Positions 47,276 through 56,645 of a stretch of 64,000 nucleotides of DNA are shown one piece after another. Position 1 is the first letter of the stretch. Each line of letters begins with the position of its first letter. Source of the stretch: Serinicoccus chungangensis (GTDB lineage Bacteria > Actinomycetota > Actinomycetes > Actinomycetales > Dermatophilaceae). The stretch spans positions 75,874-139,873 of the forward strand of contig NZ_LQBL01000005.1 in NCBI RefSeq assembly GCF_001483745.1, given 5' to 3'. Position numbers and translations under genes: made by a program. The notes under the pieces were generated by a model. That model worked only from the letters and a program-made list of their open reading frames with translations, was not told the DNA's origin and made no database searches.

Positions 47276-48238
47276 CTAGCCCGACAGCTCGGACAGCCGG
47301 GGGCGCAGCTCGTCGGTGAAGAAGCGCATGAAGCCGTCGACGTCCGGGCCGGCGCTGATGAGGGCGAGCCGGTCGAAGCCCGCGTCGGAGAACTGCCGGG
47401 CCACCTCCAGGTGACGCTCCACGTCAGGGCCGCAGGCGAAGACCTCGCGCATCGAGTCCGGGGTGATGAACTGGGTCGCGGCGTCGAAGTGGGCCGGGTT
47501 GGGCAGCTCGCTGTTGACCCGCCAGCTGCCCAGGCCGAAGCGGAACATGCGGTGCGCGGACTCGGCGGCCGCCTGCTCGTCCGTGGCCCAGGCCAGCGGC
47601 ACCTCGGTGTAGCGCGGCCCGGAGCCACCGGCCTGCTCGAAGGCCTCGATGAGCGAGGCGTCCGGGTCGGTGGTGAAGATGCCGTCACCGAGGTCCGCGG
47701 CGAGCCGCGCCGCCTGCGGGCCGCCGATGGCCACGACGATGTCCGGGAGGGTGTCCGGGAGGTCGAAGACGCGGGCGTCCTCGATGGTGAGGAACTCGCC
47801 GCGGTAGGAGTGGTAGCCGCCCTGCCACAGCAGCCGGATGATCTCCATCGCCTCCCGGAGCAGCTGGTGGCGGTCCCGGACCTCCGGCCAGCCCTGGCCG
47901 ACGACGTGCTCGTTGAGCCGCTCGCCGGAGCCCACGCCCAGCGTGAAGCGACCGTCGGAGAGGATCTGGGTGGTCGCCGCGGCCTGGGCGATGATCGCCG
48001 GGTGGTAGCGGATCGTCGGGCAGGTGACCCCGGTCGCCAGGCCGATGCGCTCGGTCGAGGCGGCGATGGCCGCGAGCACCGACCAGGCGAACGGCGAGTG
48101 CTCGTGCTCGGGCAGCCAGGGGTGGAAGTGGTCGCTGATCTCGACGAAGTCGAAGCCGGCCCGCTCGGCCTCCACGGCCTGGCGGACGAGCTCGGTGGGG
48201 GAGTAGTTCTCGGCGAAGAGCTTGAATCCGATCTGCAT
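47276..48238 (-). CDS. LLM-class F420-dependent oxidoreductase (TIGR03557-like)
   Basis: The 320-residue TIM-barrel protein reads IGFKLFAENYSPTELVRQAV, RAGFDFVEISDHFHPWLPEH and IGLATGVTCPTIRYHPAIIA, followed by TLGVGSGERLNEHVVGQGWP. This matches the F420-dependent G6PD-like group TIGR03557. The GVGSGERLNEH segment is typical of the cofactor phosphate site. The substrate cannot be told. It has a single-gene layout and points toward the betaine operon. Confidence 0.92.
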   Translation of the reverse strand: MQIGFKLFAENYSPTELVRQAVEAERAGFDFVEISDHFHPWLPEHEHSPFAWSVLAAIAASTERIGLATGVTCPTIRYHPAIIAQAAATTQILSDGRFTLGVGSGERLNEHVVGQGWPEVRDRHQLLREAMEIIRLLWQGGYHSYRGEFLTIEDARVFDLPDTLPDIVVAIGGPQAARLAADLGDGIFTTDPDASLIEAFEQAGGSGPRYTEVPLAWATDEQAAAESAHRMFRFGLGSWRVNSELPNPAHFDAATQFITPDSMREVFACGPDVERHLEVARQFSDAGFDRLALISAGPDVDGFMRFFTDELRPRLSELSG

Positions 48239-48373
48239 GTCCTCACCGTAGGAGGCGCCCGCACGCGGCGCGCGGCGTGCCGCCCCGGTCCGCGCACGGG
48301 GGCGGGAACGTGTGGTTGGCTGGCGCGTTGAGCAGGTGACAGGTTCGTGACACCGTCGAGCAGAGGATCCCGA

Positions 48374-48583
48374 ATGCCCTTCCGCAAGATTGCCGCCCTC
48401 GGCGCCGCCGCCGACGCGGCCCGCCGCTTCGCCCGCAAGAACCCCGAGAAGACCAGGTCCTACCTGGACAAGGCTGCCGGCTTCGCCGACCGGCAGACCA
48501 AGGGGAAGTACTCCAGCCAGATCCGCTCCGCCTCCGACAAGGCCAGGAAGGCGGCTCTCGGCGACGACGAGCAGCGCGCGTGA
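48374..48583 (+). CDS. Rv0909/MT0933-like antitoxin family protein
   Basis: The 69-residue basic helical protein (FRKIAALGAAADAARRFARK, then KAAGFADRQTKGKYSSQI and RSASDKARKAAL) matches the MT0933-type antitoxin family. In Mycobacterium tuberculosis the partner toxin is a separate START-like protein. No toxin is seen next to it; instead it overlaps a glutathione peroxidase gene (GTGA). ATG 48374 follows AGAGGA. Confidence 0.78.
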   Translation: MPFRKIAALGAAADAARRFARKNPEKTRSYLDKAAGFADRQTKGKYSSQIRSASDKARKAALGDDEQRA

Positions 48584-49068
48584 GGAGCCTGCACGACTTC
48601 ACCGCCGAGACCCTCGCGGGCGAGCAGCAGGACCTCGGCGCCTACGCCGGGCGGGCGGTGCTCGTGGTCAACACCGCCAGCCGGTGCGGCCTCACCCCGC
48701 AGCTCGCGGGCCTGGAGGAGCTGTATGCCGAGCTGGCCGACGACGGTCTGGTCGTGCTCGGTTTCCCGTGCAACCAGTTCGGCGGCCAGGAGCCCGGCGA
48801 CGCCGAGGAGATCGGGGACTTCTGCCACCGCAACTACGGCGTGAGCTTCCCGATGTTCGCCAAGGTGGAGGTCAACGGCTCCGGTGCGCACCCCCTCTAC
48901 CGGTGGCTCAAGCAGCAGAAGAAGGGGCTGCTGGGACGGCGCATCACCTGGAACTTCACCAAGTTCCTCGTGGGTCCGGACGGCCAGGTGCTGCAGCGCT
49001 ACGCCCCCACCACCCGTCCGGCGACGATCCGCGCGGACCTGGCGAGGATGCTGCCCCTCGTGCCGTGA
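48580..49068 (+). CDS. Glutathione peroxidase-family (thioredoxin-type) peroxidase
   Basis: This 162-residue protein has the GPx order: LVVNTASRCGLTPQLAGLEE (residues about 28-47, peroxidatic Cys), LVVLGFPCNQFGGQEPG (second Cys and Gln) and ITWNFTKFLVGPDG (Trp-Asn). The extra CNQ cysteine means it is probably thioredoxin-dependent, as usual in actinomycetes that lack glutathione. GTG 48580 overlaps the antitoxin-like gene's stop. It lies 120 bases before a catalase, so the area is an oxidative-stress group. Confidence 0.93.
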   Translation: MRSLHDFTAETLAGEQQDLGAYAGRAVLVVNTASRCGLTPQLAGLEELYAELADDGLVVLGFPCNQFGGQEPGDAEEIGDFCHRNYGVSFPMFAKVEVNGSGAHPLYRWLKQQKKGLLGRRITWNFTKFLVGPDGQVLQRYAPTTRPATIRADLARMLPLVP

Positions 49069-49191
49069 CCGCCCTCGGGCCCCCTGGCGGATGAGCGCGC
49101 GGGACGGCGCCGCGGTGGCTAGCGTCGACGGTGTTCGTGCCGCCGGCTGTCGACCTCGCCGGGGCACGCCCCGACGACCGAGGAGATCGAC

Positions 49192-51393
49192 ATGGGCCAC
49201 CACGACGGCGACGCCACCACCCCGACCCCCGCGGCGCACCGGCACCAGCCGGCCGCGCCTTCCTACCCTCCGGCCCCGGAGGTGCCCAGCCCGCCGACCC
49301 CCAGCACCACGGGTCAGGCCGCCGACAACCCGGTCTACACGCCGCGGACGCAGCCGGGGAAGGGCGGTGAGCTGCACCAGCAGCCGGGTCCGGACCAGCA
49401 GGTCCTCACCACCGCCCAGGGCCTGCCGCTCGCGGACGACCAGAACTCCCTGACCGCGGGCGAGCGCGGCCCCACCCTGCTCGAGGACTTCGCGCTGCGC
49501 GAGAAGATCTTCCACTTCGACCACGAGCGCATCCCGGAGCGGGTGGTCCACGCCCGCGGGTACGGCGCCCACGGCACCTTCACCGCGGCCGAGGACCTCT
49601 CCGACCTGACCTGCGCCTCGCTGTTCGCCGAGGCGGGCAAGCAGACGCCGGTCTTCGTCCGGTTCTCCACGGTCGCCGGGAACCTGGGCTCCTTCGACCT
49701 CGCCCGCGACGTGCGCGGGTTCGCGGTGAAGTTCTACACCGACGAGGGCAACTGGGACCTCGTCGGCAACAACATCCCCGTCTTCTTCGTGCAGGACGCG
49801 GTGAAGTTCCCCGACCTCGTGCACGCGGTGAAGGAGGAGCAGGACCGGGGCTGGCCGCAGGCGCAGTCCGCGCACGACACCTTCTGGGACTTCGCCGGGC
49901 TCATGCCGGAGTCCACGCACATGCTGCTGTGGCAGATGTCGGACCGCGCCATCCCCCGATCGTTCCGCTTCATGCAGGGGTTCGGCGTGCACACCTTCCG
50001 GTTCGTCGACGCTGACGGGCGCAGCACCTACGTGAAGTTCCACTGGGTCCCCCGCCAGGGCCTGCAGTCGGTCGTGTGGAACGAGGCGGTGAAGATCAAC
50101 GGCGCGGACCCCGACTTCCACCGCAAGGACCTGTGGCAGGCCATCCAGAACGGTGACCTGCCGGAGTGGGACCTCGCCGTGCAGACCTTCGACGACGAGT
50201 TCGCCGACCGGTTCGAGTTCGACGTCCTGGACGCGACCAAGGTCATCCCCGAGGAGCAGGTGCCCCTGCGGGTCATCGGCACCCTGCGGCTGGAGCGGAC
50301 GGTCGACAACGTCTTCAGCGAGACCGAGCAGGTGGCCTTCTGCACCCAGAACATCGTCCGGGGGATCGACTTCACCAACGACCCGCTGCTGCAGGGCCGC
50401 AACTTCTCCTACCTCGACACCCAGCTCAAGCGGCTCGGCAGCCCCAACTTCACCCAGCTGCCCATCAACGCCCCCCGGTGCCCCGTGGCCCACTTCCAGC
50501 GGGACGGGCACATGCAGACCGGAGCGCAGTCCGGCCGCGCCACCTACGAGCCGAACTCCTTCACCGGGGCGGCGGCCGGTCCGCGCGCGGACGCCGAGCG
50601 GGGCTACCGCAGCGTGGCCCGGCACGAGAGCGGCGACACCCGACGCACCCGACCGGAGTCCTTCGCCGACCACTACTCCCAGGCCGGGCAGTTCTGGCGC
50701 AGCCAGAGCGCGACCGAGCAGCAGCACATCCGGATGGCCTTCGTCTTCGAGCTCTCCAAGTGCGAGATCCCGCAGATCCGTACGCGGGTCGTGGCCAACC
50801 TGCGCAACGTGGACGAGGAGCTCGCCGCCGGTGTGGCCGACGGGCTCGGCATGGAGCTGCCGGACGCGACCGAGGCGCACCAGGCCCCGAGGCACGACCT
50901 GCCCGAGTCCCCGGCCCTGAGCATGACGACGCGGGCACCGGAGAGCTTCGACGGGCGCAAGCTCGGGATCCTCGTGACCGACGGGGTCGAGGCCTCGGTG
51001 CTGGACACGCTCCAGGACACCTTCGAGCAGGGCGGGGCCCTGGTCGAGACCATCGGCCTCAAGGTGGGCGGGGTCACCCTCGCGGACGGCACCCGACGCC
51101 CCGTGGACCACAAGATCGACGGCGCCCCCTCGGTGCTCTTCGACGCGGTAGCCCTGCTGGGCGACGGCACCGGCGCCGAGGAGCTCGCCGGCCACCCGGC
51201 CACGCGGGACTTCGTCTCGGACGCCTTCAGCCACTACAAGGTCATCGGCCACCTGCCCGGCGCCCGGGCGCTGCTCGAGGCCGGCGGCATCGACGGCAGC
51301 CTCGACGAGGCCTGCCACGACCTGGGCAGTGTCGACCCCCAGGAGTTCCTCGTGGCCTGCGGCGCGCTGCGCCACTGGGCCCGCGACGTCTGA
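49192..51393 (+). CDS. katE: Large-subunit monofunctional catalase (HPII type)
   Basis: The 733-residue length and a C-terminal DJ-1/PfpI-like domain ([20 protein letters not shown], after residue about 580) mark the large clade-2 catalase. The core has [20 protein letters not shown] (active His), [40 protein letters not shown] (active Asn), and [19 protein letters not shown] holding the heme-ligand Tyr. It turns hydrogen peroxide into water and oxygen. The first 65 residues are Pro/Thr/His-rich and probably disordered. Confidence 0.97.
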   Translation: MGHHDGDATTPTPAAHRHQPAAPSYPPAPEVPSPPTPSTTGQAADNPVYTPRTQPGKGGELHQQPGPDQQVLTTAQGLPLADDQNSLTAGERGPTLLEDFALREKIFHFDHERIPERVVHARGYGAHGTFTAAEDLSDLTCASLFAEAGKQTPVFVRFSTVAGNLGSFDLARDVRGFAVKFYTDEGNWDLVGNNIPVFFVQDAVKFPDLVHAVKEEQDRGWPQAQSAHDTFWDFAGLMPESTHMLLWQMSDRAIPRSFRFMQGFGVHTFRFVDADGRSTYVKFHWVPRQGLQSVVWNEAVKINGADPDFHRKDLWQAIQNGDLPEWDLAVQTFDDEFADRFEFDVLDATKVIPEEQVPLRVIGTLRLERTVDNVFSETEQVAFCTQNIVRGIDFTNDPLLQGRNFSYLDTQLKRLGSPNFTQLPINAPRCPVAHFQRDGHMQTGAQSGRATYEPNSFTGAAAGPRADAERGYRSVARHESGDTRRTRPESFADHYSQAGQFWRSQSATEQQHIRMAFVFELSKCEIPQIRTRVVANLRNVDEELAAGVADGLGMELPDATEAHQAPRHDLPESPALSMTTRAPESFDGRKLGILVTDGVEASVLDTLQDTFEQGGALVETIGLKVGGVTLADGTRRPVDHKIDGAPSVLFDAVALLGDGTGAEELAGHPATRDFVSDAFSHYKVIGHLPGARALLEAGGIDGSLDEACHDLGSVDPQEFLVACGALRHWARDV

Positions 51394-51426
51394 CCCGACC
51401 CCGCTCCGTCCACCCCCAGGAGAACC

Positions 51427-52287
51427 ATGACCAGAGCAGACCTGTCCGCACTCCCCGGTCAGCACCAGGACTGGCCGGGCCGGGTCGCCGACCTCGACCC
51501 GCAGCCCGACCACGGCGAGCAGTCGTGGACCGGCCGGGACCGCCTGACCGGTCGGCGGGCGCTCGTCACCGGCGGTGACTCCGGCATCGGTCGCGCGGTC
51601 GCGCTGACCTTCGCCCAGGAGGGCGCGGCCGTCGCGGTGGCCCACCTGCCGCAGGAGCAGGAGGACGCCGAGCGCACGCGCGAGCTGGTCGAGGCGGCCG
51701 GCGGCACCTGTCACCTCTTCGCCGTCGACCTGACCCGGCATGAGGCCAACGAGCAGCTGGCCCGGGACGCCGTGCAGGCCCTCGGCGGGCTCGACGTGCT
51801 GGTGGCGAATGCGGCATACCAGATGACCCACGACCTGCTCGAGGACTTCCCGCCCGAGCAGATCGAGCGGACCTTCGCGACCAACGTCTTCTCGCCGTTC
51901 TGGCTGGTGCGCGAGCTGGCCGAGGAGCTGAGCCCGGGCGGGTCAATCATCGTCACGACCTCGGTCCAGGCCTACTCCCCGTCCGACCACCTGCTCGACT
52001 ACGCCGCCACCAAGGCCGCGCTCAACAACCTCGTCGTCAACATGGCGGCCGAGCTGGGACCACGGGGCATCCGGGTCAACGCCGTCGCCCCCGGCCCGAT
52101 CTGGACCCCGCTCATCCCGGCGACCATGGCCGCCGACAAGGTCGAGGGCTTCGGCTCGGACACCCCGCTGGGTCGGGCCGGGCACCCCGTCGAGGTGGCC
52201 GCGGCCTACGTCTTCCTGGCCTCCGACGAGGCGAGCTACGTCTCCGGCACGGTGCTCGGGGTGACCGGGGGCAAGCCGGTCTTCTGA
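51427..52287 (+). CDS. SDR-family oxidoreductase (YghA/YhdF-like)
   Basis: This 286-residue protein has the SDR cofactor loop ALVTGGDSGIGRAVALTFAQ (about residues 45-64), the VLVANAAYQM (NAAx) strand, and the catalytic YAATKAAL (Tyr-x3-Lys) with Ser in SIIVTTSVQAY before it. The N-terminal 40 residues with DWPGRVADLDPQPDHGEQSW match the YghA-like subgroup often found beside catalases. The substrate is unknown. It lies 33 bases after katE behind an AGGAG and is probably co-transcribed. Confidence 0.93.
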   Translation: MTRADLSALPGQHQDWPGRVADLDPQPDHGEQSWTGRDRLTGRRALVTGGDSGIGRAVALTFAQEGAAVAVAHLPQEQEDAERTRELVEAAGGTCHLFAVDLTRHEANEQLARDAVQALGGLDVLVANAAYQMTHDLLEDFPPEQIERTFATNVFSPFWLVRELAEELSPGGSIIVTTSVQAYSPSDHLLDYAATKAALNNLVVNMAAELGPRGIRVNAVAPGPIWTPLIPATMAADKVEGFGSDTPLGRAGHPVEVAAAYVFLASDEASYVSGTVLGVTGGKPVF

Positions 52288-52392
52288 GGTCGCCCGCACC
52301 GACCACCGCCGGGTCGTGCCCACGCCACGCCTCTCCTGCCGGACCCGCCCGGATGAGAGGCTAGGGCCATCGGACACGGAGGAGGCGCAGCC

Positions 52393-52911
52393 ATGGCGGA
52401 CGGGCTCGACCCAGGTGAGCGCGAGCAGCTGACGTATGCGTTGGACTCGCGCCTCGGGCCTCATCTCGAGGCGGCGACCGCCGCCGTGCGCGACGCCGAG
52501 CGGGCGCTGACCGACGCCCAGGAGCGGCGCGCGGCCGCCGAGCAGGCGGTCGCCCAGGCGGCCTACACCTCCGACCCGCTGCCCTTCATGCGCCAGGGCG
52601 TGGAGGAGGAGGTGGACGGGCTGGCCCGCAAGACCACGGAGAAGAAGCTGCGGACGTCCTACCGGTTCCTGGTCGACCGCGCGGTCGACCTGGCCGCGGC
52701 CGAGGTGCAGCGCTACGGCGACGACCGGGTCGCGGACCGGAAGGAGCGCGAGGAGGGCGTGGAGGCCTGCCGTGAGGCCGAGCGGCGTGCGACGCGAGAC
52801 CTCGGGGCGGCTCAGCAGATGCTCGAGCGCGTGCGCCTCGCCGACCAGGCCGCACGCCGCGGCCTGGACGTCCTGGTCGCCCGGCTCAGCGACCCGCCGC
52901 AGGGCGGCTAG
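52393..52911 (+). CDS. Hypothetical coiled-coil protein
   Basis: The 172-residue protein is almost wholly alpha-helical and charged. It has two coiled-coil stretches (AATAAVRDAERALTDAQERR and DRKEREEGVEACREAERRAT) around a DPLPFMRQGVEEEVDGLARK break. One Cys is present and no membrane segment. I do not recognise the family. It is preceded by a purine-rich ribosome site (GGAGG), and its stop overlaps the stop of the convergent serine hydrolase gene by four bases. Confidence 0.75.
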   Translation: MADGLDPGEREQLTYALDSRLGPHLEAATAAVRDAERALTDAQERRAAAEQAVAQAAYTSDPLPFMRQGVEEEVDGLARKTTEKKLRTSYRFLVDRAVDLAAAEVQRYGDDRVADRKEREEGVEACREAERRATRDLGAAQQMLERVRLADQAARRGLDVLVARLSDPPQGG

Positions 52912-53930
52912 CCAGCCGCGACCAGCAGGTCGGCGAGCTCGCCGATGACGGGCCAGGCTCCCGTGGAGGTGTTGCCGAGGACGCTCAGGGTCGACCCTGT
53001 CCCGGGGTCGTGGGTGGAGCGGAACGACACCCCGGCGTCGCAGCCCTCCATCACCAGCAGGGGTGCGGTGGCGTGCAGCCAGAGACCGGCGGCGTGCCGC
53101 AGCCCCTCGTCGGGGACGTCGTACCGCGGCGTGGTGAGCAGCTCGAGCAGCGGCGGACCCACGATGCGCCCCTGCAGCAAGGCGCCCCAGAAGCGGTGCA
53201 GGTCCGGCGCCGTGCTGACGATGCCACCGTCACCGTTGCCGAGGACGGGCAGGTGCAGGACGTTGGTGCGCAGTCCGGTCGCGTCGAGGTAGCCCCGTGC
53301 CGCGTCCGCGGGCAGCTCGTCGCTGCGCAGGAACCCGGTGCTGCGCAACCCGGCCCGCCCGCAGACCTCCTCCTCGACGAACTGCTGGTAGCCCTGGCCG
53401 CTGCGCCGCTCCACGACCAGCGCCAGCACGACGTAGCCGCCGTTGCAGTAGGCGAAGCGCTCCCCGGGGGCGAAGGCCTGCGGGTAGCCGTCCAGCACGG
53501 ACAGGAAGGCCTCGGCGTCGACGAGGGTGTGGACGGGCACGGGCAGCACGTAGTCGTCGATCTCCCACCCGGCCGACTCGTCCAGGTAGTCACCGATGCC
53601 GGAGGTGTGGCTCAGCAGGTGCAGGGGCGTCACCGCGTCGTCCACGAGCGGCAGGTCCTCGCCCAGCACGCCGCGCACCGGCTCGTCCAGGCGCAGGCGC
53701 CCCTGCTCGACCAGCCGCAGCACCGCGAGAGCGGTGAAGGTCTTGCCGCCGCTGGCGAGGGCGTAGCGGGTGGACCGGGAGTGCGGCACCTGGAACGCGC
53801 GCTCGGCATACCCGAAGGCGCGGGTCACCGGCTCGTGCCCGGGGACGTCGAGGCTGACGAGACCGCTGAAACCGTCCTCCGCGGCGGCTGCTGACAGCGC
53901 CGTGTCGTCGAGACGGGGCATGGTGGTCAT
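52908..53930 (-). CDS. Serine hydrolase (class C beta-lactamase family)
   Basis: The 340-residue protein has the S-x-x-K site in TRYALASGGKTFTALAVLRL (about residues 53-72) and the Y-x-N motif in GERFAYCNGGYVVLALVVE (about 155-173). Near the C-terminus lies a GLWLHATAPLLVMEGCDAGV stretch in place of the H/K-x-G motif. No signal peptide is seen, so an esterase or peptidase role in the cytoplasm is more likely than antibiotic resistance. ATG 53930 follows AGGAGAGC. Confidence 0.92.
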   Translation of the reverse strand: MTTMPRLDDTALSAAAAEDGFSGLVSLDVPGHEPVTRAFGYAERAFQVPHSRSTRYALASGGKTFTALAVLRLVEQGRLRLDEPVRGVLGEDLPLVDDAVTPLHLLSHTSGIGDYLDESAGWEIDDYVLPVPVHTLVDAEAFLSVLDGYPQAFAPGERFAYCNGGYVVLALVVERRSGQGYQQFVEEEVCGRAGLRSTGFLRSDELPADAARGYLDATGLRTNVLHLPVLGNGDGGIVSTAPDLHRFWGALLQGRIVGPPLLELLTTPRYDVPDEGLRHAAGLWLHATAPLLVMEGCDAGVSFRSTHDPGTGSTLSVLGNTSTGAWPVIGELADLLVAAG

Positions 53931-54064
53931 CGCAGCTCTCCTCCTGGTGCGCCTGCGCGCGGGTGCGCGCGGCGCCTCCAGGATGGCCGGGTCCCTGGCC
54001 GATGTCGACGGGTTTGTGGCGCACCCGGGCCCGCCTCGGCGACGCCCGGGCGAGGGCGCGCCGG

Positions 54065-54463
54065 TCAGGCGACGCAGAACTCGTTGCCCTCCGGGTCCTG
54101 CATGACGACGTGACCGAGGATGCTCCGGCCCTCCTCGTCGGCGTAGGCCTCCTCGCGCACGGTGCTGGCGCCGAGCCCCCGCAGCTGCTCGACCTTCGCC
54201 CGGATGAGCGCGGCCCGCACCGGCCAGTCCCACGGCGGCTCGCCCGCGACGCGGATGTCGAGGTGGATCCGGTTCTTCGCGCTCTTGGCCTCGGGCACCC
54301 GCAGCCAGCCGATCGTGGGGCCGACGCCGTCCGGGTCGACGATCGAGGCGGCGTCCGGCTCCTCGAACCCCGGCTCGCGGACGTAGCCCAGCGCCGCGGC
54401 CCAGAAGGTCGCCTGCCGTTGGGGGTCCTGCGCGTCGCAGCCGAGCGTCCAGGGAGTGGCCAT
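54065..54463 (-). CDS. VOC-family protein (glyoxalase/bleomycin-resistance fold)
   Basis: The 132-residue protein has the VOC pattern: WTLGCDAQDPQRQATFWAAA, LGYVREPGFEEPDAASIVDP, and KNRIHLDIRVAGEPPW with the metal-site His, then LGHVVMQDPEGNEFCV with the closing Glu. The family includes lyases and resistance proteins; the substrate is unknown. ATG 54463 is chosen because the match starts there. It is a stand-alone gene. Confidence 0.9.
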   Translation of the reverse strand: MATPWTLGCDAQDPQRQATFWAAALGYVREPGFEEPDAASIVDPDGVGPTIGWLRVPEAKSAKNRIHLDIRVAGEPPWDWPVRAALIRAKVEQLRGLGASTVREEAYADEEGRSILGHVVMQDPEGNEFCVA

Positions 54464-54513
54464 GGCCCGAGCGTAGGACCCCTCGCGGACGTCTCGCGTC
54501 CGCGAGGGCCACG

Positions 54514-55551
54514 TCAGCGCCTCGGGTCGAGGAGGGTGATGCCGGCGACGACCGCGCGGTCGAGGACCGGCAGCAGCTCGGCCGCCTCCTCCAGCCCGAC
54601 GACACGCTCGACGAGCCGCTCGGGCGCCAGCGAGCCCTGCTCGATGAGGGCGAGCATCTCCGGGTAGTCGACGGCCGGCATGCCGTGGCTCCCCAGCAGG
54701 TCCAGCTCCCACCCGATGACCCGCTCCAGGGGCACCCGGGGGTGGCCGACCGCCCCGGGCAGGAGCCCGACCTGGACGTGCCGCCCGCGACGACGCAGGC
54801 CCAGCAGCGCGTCGCTGCACGTCTGCTCGCTGCCGACGGCGTCCACGGAGACGTGGCTGCCCCCACCGGTGAGGTCGTGGACGGCCTCCGGGACGTCGCG
54901 GCCGTCGGCGAGGACGGTGTGCTCGACCCCCAGCCCGGCGGCGACCGCCAGGGCCTGCGGGTTGCGGTCGACCGCGACCACGCGTGCGCCCACCGCCCGG
55001 GCGATCATCGCGACGCTCAGGCCGACCCCGCCGGCGCCGAGGACGCTCACCCACTCCTGCGGCGCCACCTGCGCCCGGGCGACGACGGCTCGGTATGCCG
55101 TGGCGAACCGGCACCCCAGGCTCGCCGCCGTCGTGAGCTCGATGGTGGGGGGCACGGCGACGAGGTTGGTGTCGGCCGCGTGCAGGGCCACCAGCTCGGC
55201 GAACGACCCGTGGTGGGTGAAACCGGGCTGCTGCTGGTCCGGGCACACCTGGGCCTGACCCGAGCGGCACCACGCGCACCGGCCGCACCCGCACACGAAC
55301 GGCACCGTCACGCGGTCACCCGGGCGCCACCGCCGCACCTGACCGCCGACCTCGGTGACGACCCCGGCGAGCTCGTGACCGGGGACGTGCGGGAAGGCGA
55401 TGTCCTCGTGTCCCGCCCAGGCGTGCCAGTCGCTGCGGCACAGCCCGGTCGCGTGGACCTGCACGACCACGCCGTCCGGCGGGGCGACCGGCTCGGCGAT
55501 CTGCTGCACCCGAGGCGTGGAGCGGGCGGCGGACAGGACCATGGCGCGCAT
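54514..55551 (-). CDS. Zinc-dependent alcohol dehydrogenase
   Basis: This 345-residue medium-chain dehydrogenase has the catalytic zinc site ATGLCRSDWHAWAGHEDIAFP and GHELAGVVTEVG, the structural zinc site CGCGRCAWCRSGQAQVC, and the NAD loop WVSVLGAGGVGLSVAMIARA. The D in VVAVDRNPQ suggests NAD rather than NADP. The substrate alcohol is unknown. ATG 55551 gives a normal N-terminus. It is followed closely by the VOC gene in the same direction. Confidence 0.94.
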   Translation of the reverse strand: MRAMVLSAARSTPRVQQIAEPVAPPDGVVVQVHATGLCRSDWHAWAGHEDIAFPHVPGHELAGVVTEVGGQVRRWRPGDRVTVPFVCGCGRCAWCRSGQAQVCPDQQQPGFTHHGSFAELVALHAADTNLVAVPPTIELTTAASLGCRFATAYRAVVARAQVAPQEWVSVLGAGGVGLSVAMIARAVGARVVAVDRNPQALAVAAGLGVEHTVLADGRDVPEAVHDLTGGGSHVSVDAVGSEQTCSDALLGLRRRGRHVQVGLLPGAVGHPRVPLERVIGWELDLLGSHGMPAVDYPEMLALIEQGSLAPERLVERVVGLEEAAELLPVLDRAVVAGITLLDPRR

Positions 55552-55576
55552 CCGGCGAGTCTGCCACCGCGTCGGG

Positions 55577-56572
55577 CTAGGCGTGCAGCCGCGCCAGCCG
55601 GGCCGTGAGGAGCTCCTGACGATGGGCGTTGCCGTGCAGCGCGACGTAGCGCTCGCCGTAGACCGACAGAAGCGAGTCGTCCAGCCGGCGCACCGCACCC
55701 GGGGGGTAGCGGTACCCCATCCGCGCGTCGATCAGCGTGTCGTCGACCCCCCGCAGGACCTCCCTCAGCTCGGCCAGCGAGGTGACGCCGAGCTCCAGCA
55801 GCAGGCCGCTGATCCAGGCGTAGTGGTCGGTGCGCGACCACCCGGCGTCGGCGAACTGGCCGGCGAGGAACGCGGCGAGATCGGTCGCCCCGATCCGGGG
55901 GTCGTCGTCCGGGACGTCGGCCGGGGAGGTCAGCTCCTGCCGGTGCCGGTCCCGGATGGCGGTGAACTGCTGGTCCGCGAGCTCGAGCAGCCCGGCGGCC
56001 AGGGTGAAGCGGCGGTCGAAGTCGTGCGCGTGCTCCTCCGGCACCGAGCCCTTGTAGCGGATGTCGTGCTCGAACTCGGCCCAGGCGTGCTGCAGCACGG
56101 TGCGGATCTGCACGGACGCCGGCCGACCCGCCGGGATGCCGGCCGCCCGGGCGCGCTCGTCGTCGACCGCCACCAGGAGGTGCCGGCTGGCGTAGCCGAA
56201 CCGACCCTCGGCCGCGGTCTCCTGGCCCATGTCGCGGTCGTCGCGGACCTCCAGCTGGGCGTCCAGCAGCTGGGCGACGGCGTCCACGTCGGACTGGACG
56301 TAGGTGACGACCCGCACCCCGATCTGGTCGGTGATGTCGGTCAGCGGCTTCGGGAAGGCCAGCCGTCCCGTACTCGTCCGTCGGGCAGCCTTGCCGGCGA
56401 AGGACTCGACCGTCTTGGTCCGGCCGGTCACCGCCAGGTAGTTGATGCCCGCGTCGTCGAGCAGCTGGGTGACCAGCCCGACATAGGCGTCGGTCGCGGC
56501 GCGCAGGGCCTCGTGCCCCGCGGCATACCGCGACACCGCCCTGCGGATCCGGATCGACTGGTTGCTCGCCAC
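55577..56572 (-). CDS. RelA/SpoT-domain GTP pyrophosphokinase (small alarmone synthetase-like)
   Basis: The 331-residue protein carries a (p)ppGpp synthetase domain: NYLAVTGRTKTVESFAGKAA, PLTDITDQIGVRVVTYVQSD (acidic metal site) and SVQIRTVLQHAWAEFEHDIRYK. It has no HD hydrolase, TGS or ACT domain. A C-terminal helical extension with YAWISGLLLELGVTSLAELR and VDDTLIDARMGYR is larger than in typical RelQ. It probably makes alarmones, but members of this group can also be toxins. ATG 56572 is the first in frame. Confidence 0.9.
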   Translation of the reverse strand: MASNQSIRIRRAVSRYAAGHEALRAATDAYVGLVTQLLDDAGINYLAVTGRTKTVESFAGKAARRTSTGRLAFPKPLTDITDQIGVRVVTYVQSDVDAVAQLLDAQLEVRDDRDMGQETAAEGRFGYASRHLLVAVDDERARAAGIPAGRPASVQIRTVLQHAWAEFEHDIRYKGSVPEEHAHDFDRRFTLAAGLLELADQQFTAIRDRHRQELTSPADVPDDDPRIGATDLAAFLAGQFADAGWSRTDHYAWISGLLLELGVTSLAELREVLRGVDDTLIDARMGYRYPPGAVRRLDDSLLSVYGERYVALHGNAHRQELLTARLARLHA

Positions 56573-56645
56573 GGACCCCAGCCTGCCGTATGCGGGGTAC
56601 GCACGCCCCGGGGTGGGGCGACTCCCCGGTTCGTCGTCGGCGGTC

